Shown in pieces: positions 8,092 to 16,375 of a stretch of 64,000 bases of DNA. The stretch covers positions 1 to 64,000 of the forward strand of contig CAIXUZ010000036.1 of assembly GCA_903922735.1 (NCBI GenBank). Direction: 5' to 3'. This DNA is from an uncultured Verrucomicrobia subdivision 3 bacterium. Its GTDB lineage: Bacteria; Verrucomicrobiota; Verrucomicrobiia; Limisphaerales; UBA11358. Position numbers and translations under genes: made by a program. The notes under the pieces were generated by a model that did no database searches, had not been told where the DNA came from, and saw nothing but the letters and a program-made list of their open reading frames with translations. Within the stretch, counting starts at the first letter, position 1. The number at the start of each line of letters is the position of its first letter.

Positions 8092-9192
8092 ATGGCCATC
8101 ATAGACATTGTAAAATTCGAGGGTAACGACCAAGAATTCGTCTGGAAATTCCCGTCGGAAAATCTGCGGCTCGGCACACAACTCGTCGTTAAGCCAGCGC
8201 AGGTTGCGTTCTTTGTCTATCGTGGTCAAATCTGCGACGAGGTAAGGGAAGGTGCCATCACGCTCGTCACTCCAAACATTCCACTGCTTACCACGCTCAT
8301 CAGTCTTCCGTTTGGTGGGGACTCGCCATTTCAAGCGGAGGTGTGGTTCATCAACCTCATCAGCAAGTTGGATAACAAGTGGGGCACGATTCGTCCCATC
8401 CAGCTTGAAGACCCAAAATATGGACTTGTCGTGCCCGTGAGAGCATTTGGGCAATTTGGTTTTCACATCGTAAATCCACGCAGGTTTCTTGAAGGCATTA
8501 CCGGCACGGCTAAGGTGTTCACGGCGGAGCAAATTTTGGAATATTTTAAGGGAGTGGTTTTACAGGCAGTGAATGTGAGCCTTGGTAAGGCATTTATTAC
8601 GGAAAAGATTTCTGTTCTGGAAGCATCCGTGCATCTGGATTCGCTGGCGAAGCATTGTTCCGATGCCATCCAATCCGAGTTGTCCAAGTTCGGTCTTGAG
8701 TTGGTAAATTTCTTTTTCCACTCCATCAACATTCCTGACGAGGATGAAAGCTATCAGCGGTTAAAAGTCATCAAGGAAAAGGCGGCGGAGTTGAATGTGC
8801 TTGGTCGAGACATCTACCAGTTTGACCGCAGCATGGAAGTTCTTAAAACTGCTGCCGCCAATGAAGGCGGGGGTGCTGGATTGCTCCAAGCCGGTGTGGG
8901 GTTGGCTGTTGGCGCAGGTCTTGGGCAGCAAATGGCACAACAGGCAGGGAACCTTTCATCACAGCTTCCACCAACTTTATCATTTCATGTCGCTGATGCT
9001 GGCAAACCCCTTGGTCAATTCAATGGGACGCAGTTGCATCAGATGGTGGTTGCAGGAACACTAAAGGCATCGTCACTTGTTTGGCGACAAGGCATGGCAT
9101 CATGGCAAGCAGCCTCCTCGGTTCCTGAACTGGCAAATTTGTTTAATCAAGCTGCGCCACCCTTGCCACCTTCTGTTCCACCGACAGGGTAA
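8092..9192 (+). CDS. SPFH-domain protein with C-terminal GYF_2 domain
   Basis: A 366-residue protein of the YdjI/virion-core-protein-like branch of the SPFH superfamily. Residues about 25-235 form the SPFH core (FVYRGQICDEVREGAITLVTPN near the start). Residues about 253-290 are Gly/Ala/Gln-rich, a likely flexible or membrane-seeking linker. Residues about 298-350 match GYF_2: GKPLGQFNGTQLHQMV, then SLVWRQGMASWQAAS. GYF_2 domains bind proline-rich or hydrophobic peptides, and SPFH proteins oligomerise, often at membranes. There is no signal peptide. It follows the 58-aa Pro-rich gene by 6 nt, which could encode a partner, and the two-helix membrane protein lies just upstream. A role in phage defence or element maintenance is speculation. 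Confidence 0.85.
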   Translation: MAIIDIVKFEGNDQEFVWKFPSENLRLGTQLVVKPAQVAFFVYRGQICDEVREGAITLVTPNIPLLTTLISLPFGGDSPFQAEVWFINLISKLDNKWGTIRPIQLEDPKYGLVVPVRAFGQFGFHIVNPRRFLEGITGTAKVFTAEQILEYFKGVVLQAVNVSLGKAFITEKISVLEASVHLDSLAKHCSDAIQSELSKFGLELVNFFFHSINIPDEDESYQRLKVIKEKAAELNVLGRDIYQFDRSMEVLKTAAANEGGGAGLLQAGVGLAVGAGLGQQMAQQAGNLSSQLPPTLSFHVADAGKPLGQFNGTQLHQMVVAGTLKASSLVWRQGMASWQAASSVPELANLFNQAAPPLPPSVPPTG

Positions 9193-9477
9193 TGATTTAA
9201 TTCACCCACTTCACGCCGCACCGCTCATATTCATGTTTTGAGGCAGGGAGGGTGAATTGGTGGTGATTTCTTGAAAGGTCAAATTGACAGGAACAGGGAA
9301 TATCAAGGTGTCATATGCCTAGATGAGCACCAGTTGAACCAGCATCACCGGCCTGACAGGTCTAAAAACCGGCCAAACGGGGTGTTCACGATTCTAGCCC
9401 CCTCACGGAACCCGCATAAAACCTGGATTTTCTGGGTTTTTGCTAGAGGTCCCAGATGCTCCGTTTATTATAGGTTT
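9193..9477. other. Gap between the SPFH gene and the resolvase fragment
   Basis: About 285 bp. A frame runs from 9271 into the resolvase fragment, but its first part has no protein-like character. No clear terminator or repeat is visible. Confidence 0.4.
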
Positions 9478-9600
9478 ATGAGCACTAAACAACGTCACAC
9501 AGCGATTTATTTGCGTGTGTCCTGCGCCAATGGAACCCAAGTCACGGATAGCCAATTTGATGAAGTGACACGTTTCTGCGAGGCAACGCATGGAAAATAA
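9478..9600 (+). pseudogene. Serine recombinase (resolvase) N-terminal fragment
   Basis: The frame from the ATG at 9478 reads MSTKQRHTAIYLRVS and then a DSQFDEV segment, the start of the resolvase/invertase catalytic domain, with the nucleophile Ser in YLRVS. It ends after 40 codons, before the other catalytic Arg residues and the DNA-binding domain. It is therefore a remnant, possibly of an earlier insertion, and the following small gene overlaps its end. Confidence 0.6.
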
Positions 9601-9799
9601 AAAGTCTCATTCGCTTGTCGTGGGCATTGAGGGGGTCAATGGGATTTTTGAATCCTGCGATATGAACCGCTTTCCATTTGAGCACGGTGATTTGGAGGCC
9701 GTGGGTAAAAAACTTCAAGCTCTCGGTGACGAACTGGACGAGGAAGGTTTTCACCGGTTCATGAGGTCGTCGGATGGGGACTGGTGGAAGAACATGTGA
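9590..9799 (+). CDS. Small acidic hypothetical protein (69 aa)
   Basis: Not recognised. A 69-residue acidic protein starting MENKKSHSLVVGIEGVNG and containing GDLEAVGKKLQALGDELDEEGF, which looks like an amphipathic helix. It overlaps the resolvase fragment by 11 nt. Small acidic proteins near the end of an element are often regulators or inhibitors, but nothing specific supports that here. It may be a chance frame. Confidence 0.35.
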   Translation: MENKKSHSLVVGIEGVNGIFESCDMNRFPFEHGDLEAVGKKLQALGDELDEEGFHRFMRSSDGDWWKNM

Positions 9800-9912
9800 C
9801 AGTGGTGGAGGTTGTGAAGCTGGCGAAGAACTGAGGGGGTGGCAGCGTGAGAAATTTGGGGTTGTTTGCGTCCATCTTGACCGCTCTGACCACGTTAAAA
9901 TACCTTGAAAAT

Positions 9913-9935
9913 GTTGTAAGTTTCCGTTGTAAACT
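9913..9935 (+). repeat. 23-bp arm-type repeat, right copy
   Basis: Matches 1614-1636 at 22 of 23 positions, same orientation, with two GTTGTAA units 13 bp apart. It lies 50 bp inside the right core repeat. In the circular form the two copies would flank the core, as arm sites do in attP. Confidence 0.65.
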
Positions 9936-9964
9936 GGTTAATTCTCACCCCATTTTAATCAGGA

Positions 9965-9985
9965 AACCCTTTGTTTGCAAGGGTT
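9965..9985. terminator. Hairpin at the 3' end of tRNA-Gly
   Basis: AACCCTT (9965-9971) pairs with AAGGGTT (9979-9985) around a 7-nt loop, directly next to the CCA end of the tRNA on the minus strand. It may terminate or process the tRNA transcript. It lies inside the element, so the element supplies it. Confidence 0.45.
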
Positions 9986-10058
9986 GGAGCGGGTGAAGGG
10001 AATCGAACCCTCGTCTCAGCCTTGGGAAGGCCACATTCTACCATTGAACCACACCCGC
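9985..10058 (-). tRNA. tRNA-Gly (anticodon CCC)
   Basis: The minus strand folds as a full tRNA: acceptor strands GCGGGTG and CACCCGC, D-arm with TTCAATGGTAGAA, anticodon loop TTCCCAA giving CCC, and T-arm GAGGGTTCGATTCCCTT. TCCA is encoded at the 3' end. It reads GGG codons. Its 3' 30 bp are the right attachment repeat of the element. The gene is intact because the element restores its 3' end. It is oriented like glnD, which starts farther right on the same strand. Confidence 0.93.
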
Positions 10059-10115
10059 ACCGTGAACAAGCTGTTTCTAGCAGACGGACAACCGCCTGGC
10101 AACTTGTTTGCGCGA

Positions 10116-12905
10116 TTAAACAAACGCCTCCAATTTGCCGATCTCCTCCCGCAACCGGGCAACAATATGCTCCAACTGCGCCGCCGGAAGGATTTTCCCG
10201 CCCTCCACTTCGCGCACATAAAAGCTGTCAATCGCCGCGCCACGCTCAGTCACGATGCGCGCGGCGGAGATATCCAGATGCAATTCGGCGAAGGTATTGG
10301 AGATGGTGTAGAGCAAGCCGAGCCGGTCTTCAGTTTCGATTTCAATCAGCGTCCGCTCCTCCGAGGCATGGTTATCAATTTTGATTTGCGTCGGGAGCCG
10401 CTCGCCAAGATAGGCCGAGTAATTGGAGCGGGCCGCCTGTCTGGCGATGAGCGCGCGAAAATCCACTTCCTCACCGGTCAAAGCCGCTTCCAGCAGATCG
10501 GAAAACTTATCGCGCTGTTCGCGCTCGGCGAGTTTTCCGGTGCGGGCGTCATTCACAAAAAAGGTGTCCAGCGCGATGCCGTCGGCGCGGCTGAATATCT
10601 GCGCGCCGAGAATGTTCAAGCCCGCGGCGCTCAGGGAGCCGGCGATCTTGCCGAACAGTCCGGCGCGGTCCCAGGTGCAAACTTTCACGAGGCTGTAGCC
10701 GCGATCGCGCTCGTCAATCCACGCCGTGACTGGCGCCAGCGCGGGCGCATTTTCCAAAATCAGCCGGTGCATGAACCGGTGCGCCAGCTCCACGTCATCC
10801 TGGATTTGCGCGGGGGTATGGATCTCAAAATAGCGCTGCGGCAAGTGCCGGAAATGCGCGTCTAATTCCTCGTCGGTGACGCGGCGAGTGGTGAGTTCGC
10901 GGACGAATTCACGCAGTTCTTCCCGCGCCTGTTCCGACGCGCGGCGGAATTCCGTGCCGCCGGTCAGCAGAGTCATCGCCCGCGAATGCAATTGCCAGAG
11001 GAGGGAATCCTTGAAGCCGCTCCAGAGCTTGTCGCTGGTGCCCTGGGAATCAGCAAAGGTCAGCAGCAGGAGCAGGTTCAATTTTTCCGGGGTGCCGACG
11101 TCGCGGGCAAAATTGCGGATGACGGTCGCATCATCCAGGTCGCGGCGCTGCGAGAGGCTGGCCATCAGCAAATGATTTTCGACCAGAAATTTAACGGTGT
11201 CGGCGGCGCTGGTTTCCAGTTGCAACCGCCGCGCGGCGCGCATGGCGAGGTCGGCGCCGGTCTTGGCGTGCTGGCCGCGCTCATGCTCGGCCGCCTTGCC
11301 GACGTCATGGAGCAGCAGCGCGAGGTAAAGCAGGCCGGGGCGTTCCAAACCTTGGAAAACCGGCTCATAATATTTGAACGGCGGCTCCTGCGCCTCCCAA
11401 ATCTTGTCGAGCTGTTCGAGACAGACGAGCGTGTGCTCATCCGCCGAGTATTGGTGATAAAACTCATGCTGGACGAGACAGGTGAGCTTGCCGAATTCGG
11501 GGATGTATTTGCCGAGAAAATTCACTTCGTGCATCGCCCGCAGAACGTGGCCCACCTCGCCGCGCCGGTCGAGAATCGTGAGGAAAGTTTCGCGCACATG
11601 CTCGTCGTTCAGAAACTCGCGGTCCACGAGCGAAAGCTGGTTGCGGATCAGCTGGGCGAGGTCGGGATGCAACTGCAACCGCCGCTGCTGCGCGTGGAGA
11701 AAGACGCGCATCAACCGGCGCGGCGAATCGCGGAAAATCCGGTTGTTCACCGCGCGGATTTCGCCGTCCACGAATAAAAATCCATCCACCGGCTCGGGCA
11801 GCTTGCGCGGGGCACCCCCGGGCAACAGCCGCCGGAGTTTGGCGATCCGTCCAGTCTGCTGCGGCGACACCAGCGCCATGCGCTGCTCGAGCGTGCGCGT
11901 GATGAGATAGACATTGCGCATGTGGACGTAGAGATCGCGCATGAATTTCTCGATGCGCTGGCTGGGCGAACGGTCACCGTAGCCAAGATTGGTCGCGATG
12001 GCCGGCTGGATATTTTTCCCCAGCACATCCTGCGGCCGGTTGGTGTGGTAGTGCATCTCCGTCCGCACCCGCAGGAGAAAATCATACGCCGCCTCCAGCT
12101 GCTTGCGCTCGGCGGCACCGATGAATTCCTGCGTCTGCAAATCCATCAGCGAGCGGGTGCGATGCTTGAAGAAGGACATCCACAGCAGATTTTGGAAATC
12201 ACGCAGTCCGCCGCAGCCGTTCTTGATGTTCGGCTCCTGCATGCACGCGGAGTTGCCGAACTTGGTGCGCCGGGTCGCCTGATCTTCCAGGCGCATGGCG
12301 ATGTATTTTTCCTCATAGCCCTGAACGCACTTGGTAACAACGGCTTTTTGAAATCTGGCGAAGAGCGGCTCGTTGCCTATAATCAGCCGCGACTCGATGA
12401 GCGACGTCTTGGACTGCATATCGGTATTGGCCACCTTCACGCACTCGTCAAGGTTGCGCACCGAGTAGCCAATTTTCAGGCCGATGTCCCAGAGCGGATA
12501 TAGAATGCCGTCAATCAATTTGGCCAGATACGGCTGCGGTTTGCCGGCGACCACCTGCCCTTCGTGCAGAAACATGAAATCAATGTCGCTGTGCGGATTC
12601 AACTCCGCGCGGCCATAGCCGCCGATGGCCACCAGCGCAATGGCGGGAAATTCCTTTTGGGCTTGAGCCGACAACCCGGATTTCGCCGTGTCCCAAAGGT
12701 GCCGCAATAGCGCGTCCAGAATCGTCGCCCGGGCCTCAGAAACCCCGTGACCATCCACGCCCGCCCGGTGTTGCAGCTTCAGCCGGTGCGATTCGACCTT
12801 GAGGAAATTTTTATAGCGCGCCAGTTTTTCCGCCGGCGGAGCGTCGGGCGCGAATGACAAACGCGCTGCGGCGGCGGCTTCGATTTTTTTGAGCAGGTCC
12901 TGCAC
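10116..12905 (-). CDS. glnD: [Protein-PII] uridylyltransferase / uridylyl-removing enzyme
   Basis: Bifunctional nitrogen sensor that adds UMP to PII under nitrogen limitation and removes it when glutamine is high. Domains in order: nucleotidyltransferase with GGYGRAELNPHSDIDF at 95-110 (Asp107 and Asp109 bind metal), a GlnE/PII-uridylyltransferase linker, the HD hydrolase domain (SADEH at 487-491, LLHDVGK at 531-537), and two C-terminal ACT domains that bind glutamine (about 740-810 and 850-915). At 929 residues it is full length. The start codon is GTG; nearby ATGs are out of frame. It stands alone, with tRNA-Gly downstream and heptamer repeats just upstream. Confidence 0.97.
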   Translation of the reverse strand: MQDLLKKIEAAAAARLSFAPDAPPAEKLARYKNFLKVESHRLKLQHRAGVDGHGVSEARATILDALLRHLWDTAKSGLSAQAQKEFPAIALVAIGGYGRAELNPHSDIDFMFLHEGQVVAGKPQPYLAKLIDGILYPLWDIGLKIGYSVRNLDECVKVANTDMQSKTSLIESRLIIGNEPLFARFQKAVVTKCVQGYEEKYIAMRLEDQATRRTKFGNSACMQEPNIKNGCGGLRDFQNLLWMSFFKHRTRSLMDLQTQEFIGAAERKQLEAAYDFLLRVRTEMHYHTNRPQDVLGKNIQPAIATNLGYGDRSPSQRIEKFMRDLYVHMRNVYLITRTLEQRMALVSPQQTGRIAKLRRLLPGGAPRKLPEPVDGFLFVDGEIRAVNNRIFRDSPRRLMRVFLHAQQRRLQLHPDLAQLIRNQLSLVDREFLNDEHVRETFLTILDRRGEVGHVLRAMHEVNFLGKYIPEFGKLTCLVQHEFYHQYSADEHTLVCLEQLDKIWEAQEPPFKYYEPVFQGLERPGLLYLALLLHDVGKAAEHERGQHAKTGADLAMRAARRLQLETSAADTVKFLVENHLLMASLSQRRDLDDATVIRNFARDVGTPEKLNLLLLLTFADSQGTSDKLWSGFKDSLLWQLHSRAMTLLTGGTEFRRASEQAREELREFVRELTTRRVTDEELDAHFRHLPQRYFEIHTPAQIQDDVELAHRFMHRLILENAPALAPVTAWIDERDRGYSLVKVCTWDRAGLFGKIAGSLSAAGLNILGAQIFSRADGIALDTFFVNDARTGKLAEREQRDKFSDLLEAALTGEEVDFRALIARQAARSNYSAYLGERLPTQIKIDNHASEERTLIEIETEDRLGLLYTISNTFAELHLDISAARIVTERGAAIDSFYVREVEGGKILPAAQLEHIVARLREEIGKLEAFV

Positions 12906-13314
12906 GGGCGCATATCATCCCGTTCAAAGTTTGAAGTTTCAAGTTTCAAGTTTTCCACACAGTAAACCACAAAGTTAATAGGTATGTCGCACGGCCAATG
13001 TTAGTCGGCGGCGCGGGTTAGCACCATACCAGTCCGAGCTTTGGGCCACAGCACCAAGGTGTGTTTTCAAAAAGAATTGGCGGGCAAAGGTGGCCAAGAT
13101 CGCGCTGCGACCTTGGCCGTCATCGAGCGCAGCGTCAGGCGACGGAATCGTGAGGGAAATGGCCACGCCTCAAAGTAACCGCTGCGCGGTGTTGCGTCCG
13201 GCGGCCTGTGGCCGGAAATCACCGGTTTTCCACATTACGGTCGAGCCACAGGCTCGACACTACACCCATTGCAGAGATTTCTTCTTTGTTTTGAAACAAT
13301 CACTCCGGCATCGG
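12906..13314. other. Repeat-rich intergenic region between glnD and the 353-aa gene
   Basis: About 409 bp with no credible gene. It holds heptanucleotide repeats next to glnD (12922-12956), a strong hairpin in which GGCCAAG (13092-13098) pairs with CTTGGCC (13112-13118) with inner TCGC/GCGA pairing, and a perfect inverted repeat GTCGAGCC / GGCTCGAC (13240-13247 and 13251-13258). It should contain the glnD promoter. The palindromes resemble dispersed REP-like elements. Confidence 0.55.
12922..12956. repeat. Heptanucleotide tandem repeat upstream of glnD
   Basis: Five imperfect 7-bp units in a row: GTTCAAA, GTTTGAA, GTTTCAA, GTTTCAA, GTTTTCC. They lie 17 bp before the glnD start codon, within its leader or promoter. 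Copy-number change could alter spacing there. Confidence 0.65.
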
Positions 13315-14376
13315 TCATTTCGCCGGCATCTGCGATGCGTTCATTTCAACTACCTGTCCATCTGCCGTCACTGCCCGACCAATGATACGCCCGTTAGAAA
13401 GCCCCAAATTGTTTTGCAATTTTGACTTCAACGGCAGGTCGGAAATGTTCGGTTTGTTTAAAGATGAATATCCCGCCCCGCTTGTATCTGCAATAAACTC
13501 ACCCTTGATGGTCACAAGCTGCCCCAGGCTTAGGTTCGTGCCCGCCGCCACGAACCGGAAATTCTGCTGCAAAAGTCTATTGTCATCATTGGCAAGAGTG
13601 GCTGATTTCTCAGCAGAATCCGCTAATGATTTCAATCGAGACTCCAACCTGCCATTTCTGCTCCGACTTACTTCCGCTAATCCCTTCTCGCGGGTGTCGG
13701 CTAACAGGTTTCCATCATAAACCGAGCCGTCATGATCCAAGATGCGAATCTGGTTTCCCTGCTGTTCGAGTTGAAATGAGTTGAGCAGGCTTGATCCGGC
13801 AGCGGAACTTTGCGCACGTTCCGTTTTTGACTGGAGGGTTGCGATCCCCGAGCTGGCTGTGTTTGCGTTGCAAAAATTGTATTGTGCGGATGGTCTTTGA
13901 GTAGACGGCGCGGCGTTCTCAGTCCTGACAAAGGCGGCGACAGTTGCCGTCCGATCCACTTCCACCGCTGGCGGCAGGGCAGTAGCAACCCCCTTTGGCG
14001 CAGATGCCGTGGCTACTTGGGTTGGTCTGCTATCAGTCTGGGTTTCGGCCAGAGTGCGTTGGCTATCCTTTGCCACCGCCGCATCCTGGACGTAGCCCCC
14101 AGCGCCAATCGCGGGAGAGGTGATTTCTGATTTCTTTTGCGAACTGAGCAAAACCCAAACGCCAACAGCCAGCACCGCAAGCATCGAGGTTCCCCACGCA
14201 AAGCGCGGCCAGTAAATACGACGGGACGTGGCAGACTTCCGGCCACGGATCCGAAACACCTCGCCCTGCAACAATCGCCGGGAAGCCGGATGCAACTCAA
14301 ATTTGCCGCCGGCAGCTTTCCGCCGCTGTTCGGCGGCGGCCCGCAATTGTTTCTCGATTTCGCGTTCTTCTGACAT
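13315..14376 (-). CDS. Membrane protein paired with an ECF sigma factor, candidate anti-sigma
   Basis: A 353-residue protein with a short charged cytoplasmic N-terminus (residues 1-55), one membrane helix (about 59-78, starting FAWGTSMLAVLAVGVW) and a long extracytoplasmic part rich in Ser, Thr and Ala that ends in a beta-like segment. It starts 4 nt after the stop of the ECF sigma gene on the same strand, so both are translated from one message. This layout is typical of membrane anti-sigma or co-regulator proteins, although no zinc-binding anti-sigma motif is seen. A longer frame (to 14436) runs back into the sigma gene; ATG 14376 (MSEEREIEKQ) is the better start. Confidence 0.65.
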   Translation of the reverse strand: MSEEREIEKQLRAAAEQRRKAAGGKFELHPASRRLLQGEVFRIRGRKSATSRRIYWPRFAWGTSMLAVLAVGVWVLLSSQKKSEITSPAIGAGGYVQDAAVAKDSQRTLAETQTDSRPTQVATASAPKGVATALPPAVEVDRTATVAAFVRTENAAPSTQRPSAQYNFCNANTASSGIATLQSKTERAQSSAAGSSLLNSFQLEQQGNQIRILDHDGSVYDGNLLADTREKGLAEVSRSRNGRLESRLKSLADSAEKSATLANDDNRLLQQNFRFVAAGTNLSLGQLVTIKGEFIADTSGAGYSSLNKPNISDLPLKSKLQNNLGLSNGRIIGRAVTADGQVVEMNASQMPAK

Positions 14377-14380
14377 GTCG

Positions 14381-15007
14381 CTAATGATTAGACGGGAAAA
14401 CCACCGCATTCTCTCCCGCAAATATTCCATGCGCAATCTGCTCCAGCTTGTCGAGGCACTTGCTCAACCGCGAGCTCACGGTCTTCACGTTGAGCTTGAG
14501 CGACACGGCAATCTCATCATAGCTCAAGTCGCCGAAGTAGCGCAGTTCCACGACTTCACGGCAGGGCGGATCCAGACGCTCGACGGCGCGGATCATCAGG
14601 GCGGACTGTTCCGTCCCCACCAGACTGGCGTCCGGACCGGGCGCATGACTGGGGGCATCCGGCGTCAGACCGGTCTCGGCATCCTCAACTTGCAGGGAAA
14701 GGGTGGCTTGCCCGCCGCCGCGCTTGGCGGCGTGGAGGCGTTCGCGATAATCCCGCGCTTTGTTGGACGCGATGCGGAAGAGCCAGGTTTGGAACTGGCT
14801 TTCACCCTGAAACGATTCGAGGTTTTTGATGACCGCCAGAAACGTTTCCTGACAAATTTCCTCGGCGTCCTCACGGGTGAAATCGGAACCAAGCTGGAAG
14901 ATAAACCGAGAAGCCGCATCGTAATGCCGGTCAAACAATTCATCCCAGGCTGCCTCCTCGCCGCGACGGCAACGGGCCAGCAGGTCGGTTTCCTCGGATG
15001 AACTCAT
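14381..15007 (-). CDS. RNA polymerase ECF sigma factor (208 aa)
   Basis: Sigma-70 family factor of the extracytoplasmic-function class. Region 2 spans about residues 25-95, with the -10-binding stretch FTREDAEEICQETFLAV and WLFRIASNKARDYRE. Region 4 spans about 145-200, with the recognition helix-turn-helix in LSYDEIAVSLKLNVKTVSSRL. A 40-residue linker separates them. It is followed at 4 nt by the membrane protein, which probably controls it. The start lies 165 bp from the divergent VWA gene, so both promoters share that gap. Confidence 0.93.
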   Translation of the reverse strand: MSSSEETDLLARCRRGEEAAWDELFDRHYDAASRFIFQLGSDFTREDAEEICQETFLAVIKNLESFQGESQFQTWLFRIASNKARDYRERLHAAKRGGGQATLSLQVEDAETGLTPDAPSHAPGPDASLVGTEQSALMIRAVERLDPPCREVVELRYFGDLSYDEIAVSLKLNVKTVSSRLSKCLDKLEQIAHGIFAGENAVVFPSNH

Positions 15008-15172
15008 GGGTCAAATTGTTAACGCAGCCCAAGCGGATGGGAAAGGACGAAACTGCGGCGGCGACCACCAGTTTTCCATCAATCCCGCATATTATAATTT
15101 ATCGGGAGCATTTCCCGCAGCCTCCCGTCCAACTGAATGTGGGTCTTTAACGCAACCAACACGAAAATATTT

Positions 15173-16318
15173 ATGAAAACCAATACCAGATTGTCCAAAT
15201 TGTTCACGTTTGCCATGGTGCTCGCGCTGGCCGGGCTGGCCAATGCGCACGAGCCTGAAGCCAGATTCAAAACCAAAAAACCACTCGTCCAAGTCGCCAT
15301 CCTGCTCGACACGAGCAACAGCATGGATGGGCTTATCAGCCAGGCGAAGAGCCAGCTTTGGAAAATTGTTAATGAGTTTATCCACGCGCGGCAGAACGGC
15401 GAGAGGCCGGAAGTGCAGGTGGCGTTGTTTGAATACGGAAACAACTACCTGTCCGCACAAGCCGGCTGGATTCGCAAGGTGTCAGACTTCACCACCGACC
15501 TCGATTTAATATCGGAAAAGTTATTTGGTCTCAGAACCAACGGCGGCGAGGAGTATTGTGGCTGGGTCATCAAGGATGCGCTTGAACGGCTGGAGTGGAG
15601 TTCATCCGCCCGGACTTACAAGGCCATTTTCATTGCGGGCAACGAACCGTTTACGCAGGGACCGGTGGATTATGTGGACTCGTGTCGAATGGCCCATAAC
15701 CGCGGCGTCATCGTCAACACCATTCATTGCGGAAACGAACGCGAAGGCGTGGATACGATGTGGCGCGACGGAGCCAGATTGGGCGATGGAAAATTCCTGG
15801 TCATTGACCAGGATCGCGCCGTGGCTTATGTCGAGGCACCGCAGGACAAAGAGATTGCAAGGTTGAGCAGTGATTTGAATCGGACCTACCTCGCGTATGG
15901 GAGCAAAGGCCGAGAGAGTTTGGGGCGACAGGAGATGCAAGACCGGAATGCTTACGCGGTAGAGGCGGCCGGTGCGGTTTACGCCCGCGCCTTAACCAAG
16001 GCATCGGCAAATTATCAAAACAATGCCTGGGACCTGGTGGATGCGGCCAAGGAAAAGGATTTTAAGCTCGATTCGCTGAAAACCGAAGAATTACCGGCTG
16101 CGATGCAGGCGTTGCCGACAGCAGAACGGAAGGTCTTTATCGAGCAGAAATCCAAAGAACGAGCCGAGTTACAGGCGAAAATCAATGCGCTCAATGATGA
16201 GCGGACGAAGTTCGTAACCGCGAAGATGAAGGGAATGTCTGCGACGAACACGCTCGACAGCGTCGTCATCATGACCGTTCGCGAGCAGGCGCAGAAGCGC
16301 GAGTTTAAGTTTGAGTGA
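15173..16318 (+). CDS. Secreted von Willebrand factor A domain protein
   Basis: A 381-residue exported protein. Residues 1-25 form a signal peptide (LFTFAMVLALAGLANA). A VWA domain follows, with the metal-ion-dependent adhesion site DTSNS at 46-50 and a later Thr/Asp region around GLRTNGGEEYCGWVI. The last 90 residues are charged and helical (KERAELQAKINALNDER) and may form a coiled coil. VWA domains bind proteins through a divalent metal. It is divergent from one ECF sigma operon and 57 bp upstream of a second sigma gene, so it may belong to an envelope response. The upstream ATG at 15137 would spoil the signal peptide, so 15173 is preferred. Confidence 0.8.
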   Translation: MKTNTRLSKLFTFAMVLALAGLANAHEPEARFKTKKPLVQVAILLDTSNSMDGLISQAKSQLWKIVNEFIHARQNGERPEVQVALFEYGNNYLSAQAGWIRKVSDFTTDLDLISEKLFGLRTNGGEEYCGWVIKDALERLEWSSSARTYKAIFIAGNEPFTQGPVDYVDSCRMAHNRGVIVNTIHCGNEREGVDTMWRDGARLGDGKFLVIDQDRAVAYVEAPQDKEIARLSSDLNRTYLAYGSKGRESLGRQEMQDRNAYAVEAAGAVYARALTKASANYQNNAWDLVDAAKEKDFKLDSLKTEELPAAMQALPTAERKVFIEQKSKERAELQAKINALNDERTKFVTAKMKGMSATNTLDSVVIMTVREQAQKREFKFE

Positions 16319-16375
16319 ACGGGCTAATAAGCGAAACCTTGTCGCCACCGCGCCGTTGGCTAAACTGGGGCGACG

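Larger units (their letters stand above)
1510..10014. mobile_element. Integrative element in the 3' end of tRNA-Gly(CCC), about 8.5 kb
   Basis: The interval is bounded by two identical 30-bp direct repeats (1510-1539 and 9985-10014) that are the 3' end of the tRNA-Gly gene, including the encoded CCA. The right copy is part of the intact tRNA; the left is a displaced 3' fragment. A tyrosine recombinase starts about 100 bp inside the left end, followed by a convergent excisionase-like gene, a repeat-rich gene-free region, a polymerase-like gene and several unknown genes. The DNA is visibly richer in A and T than glnD next to it. No capsid, terminase, relaxase or conjugation genes are seen, so it resembles a small satellite-like or integrative plasmid-like element. 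Confidence 0.88.

Noticed and set aside
9271..9600. A 109-aa protein from ATG 9271
   Set aside because: Only the last 40 codons look like protein; the first part has no family likeness, so the feature is limited to the resolvase fragment.
9971..10865. Frames across tRNA-Gly on the plus strand, with ERVKGIEPSSQPW and EGNRTLVSALGR
   Set aside because: These are the well-known false proteins produced by reading a tRNA gene on its opposite strand and running on into antisense glnD.
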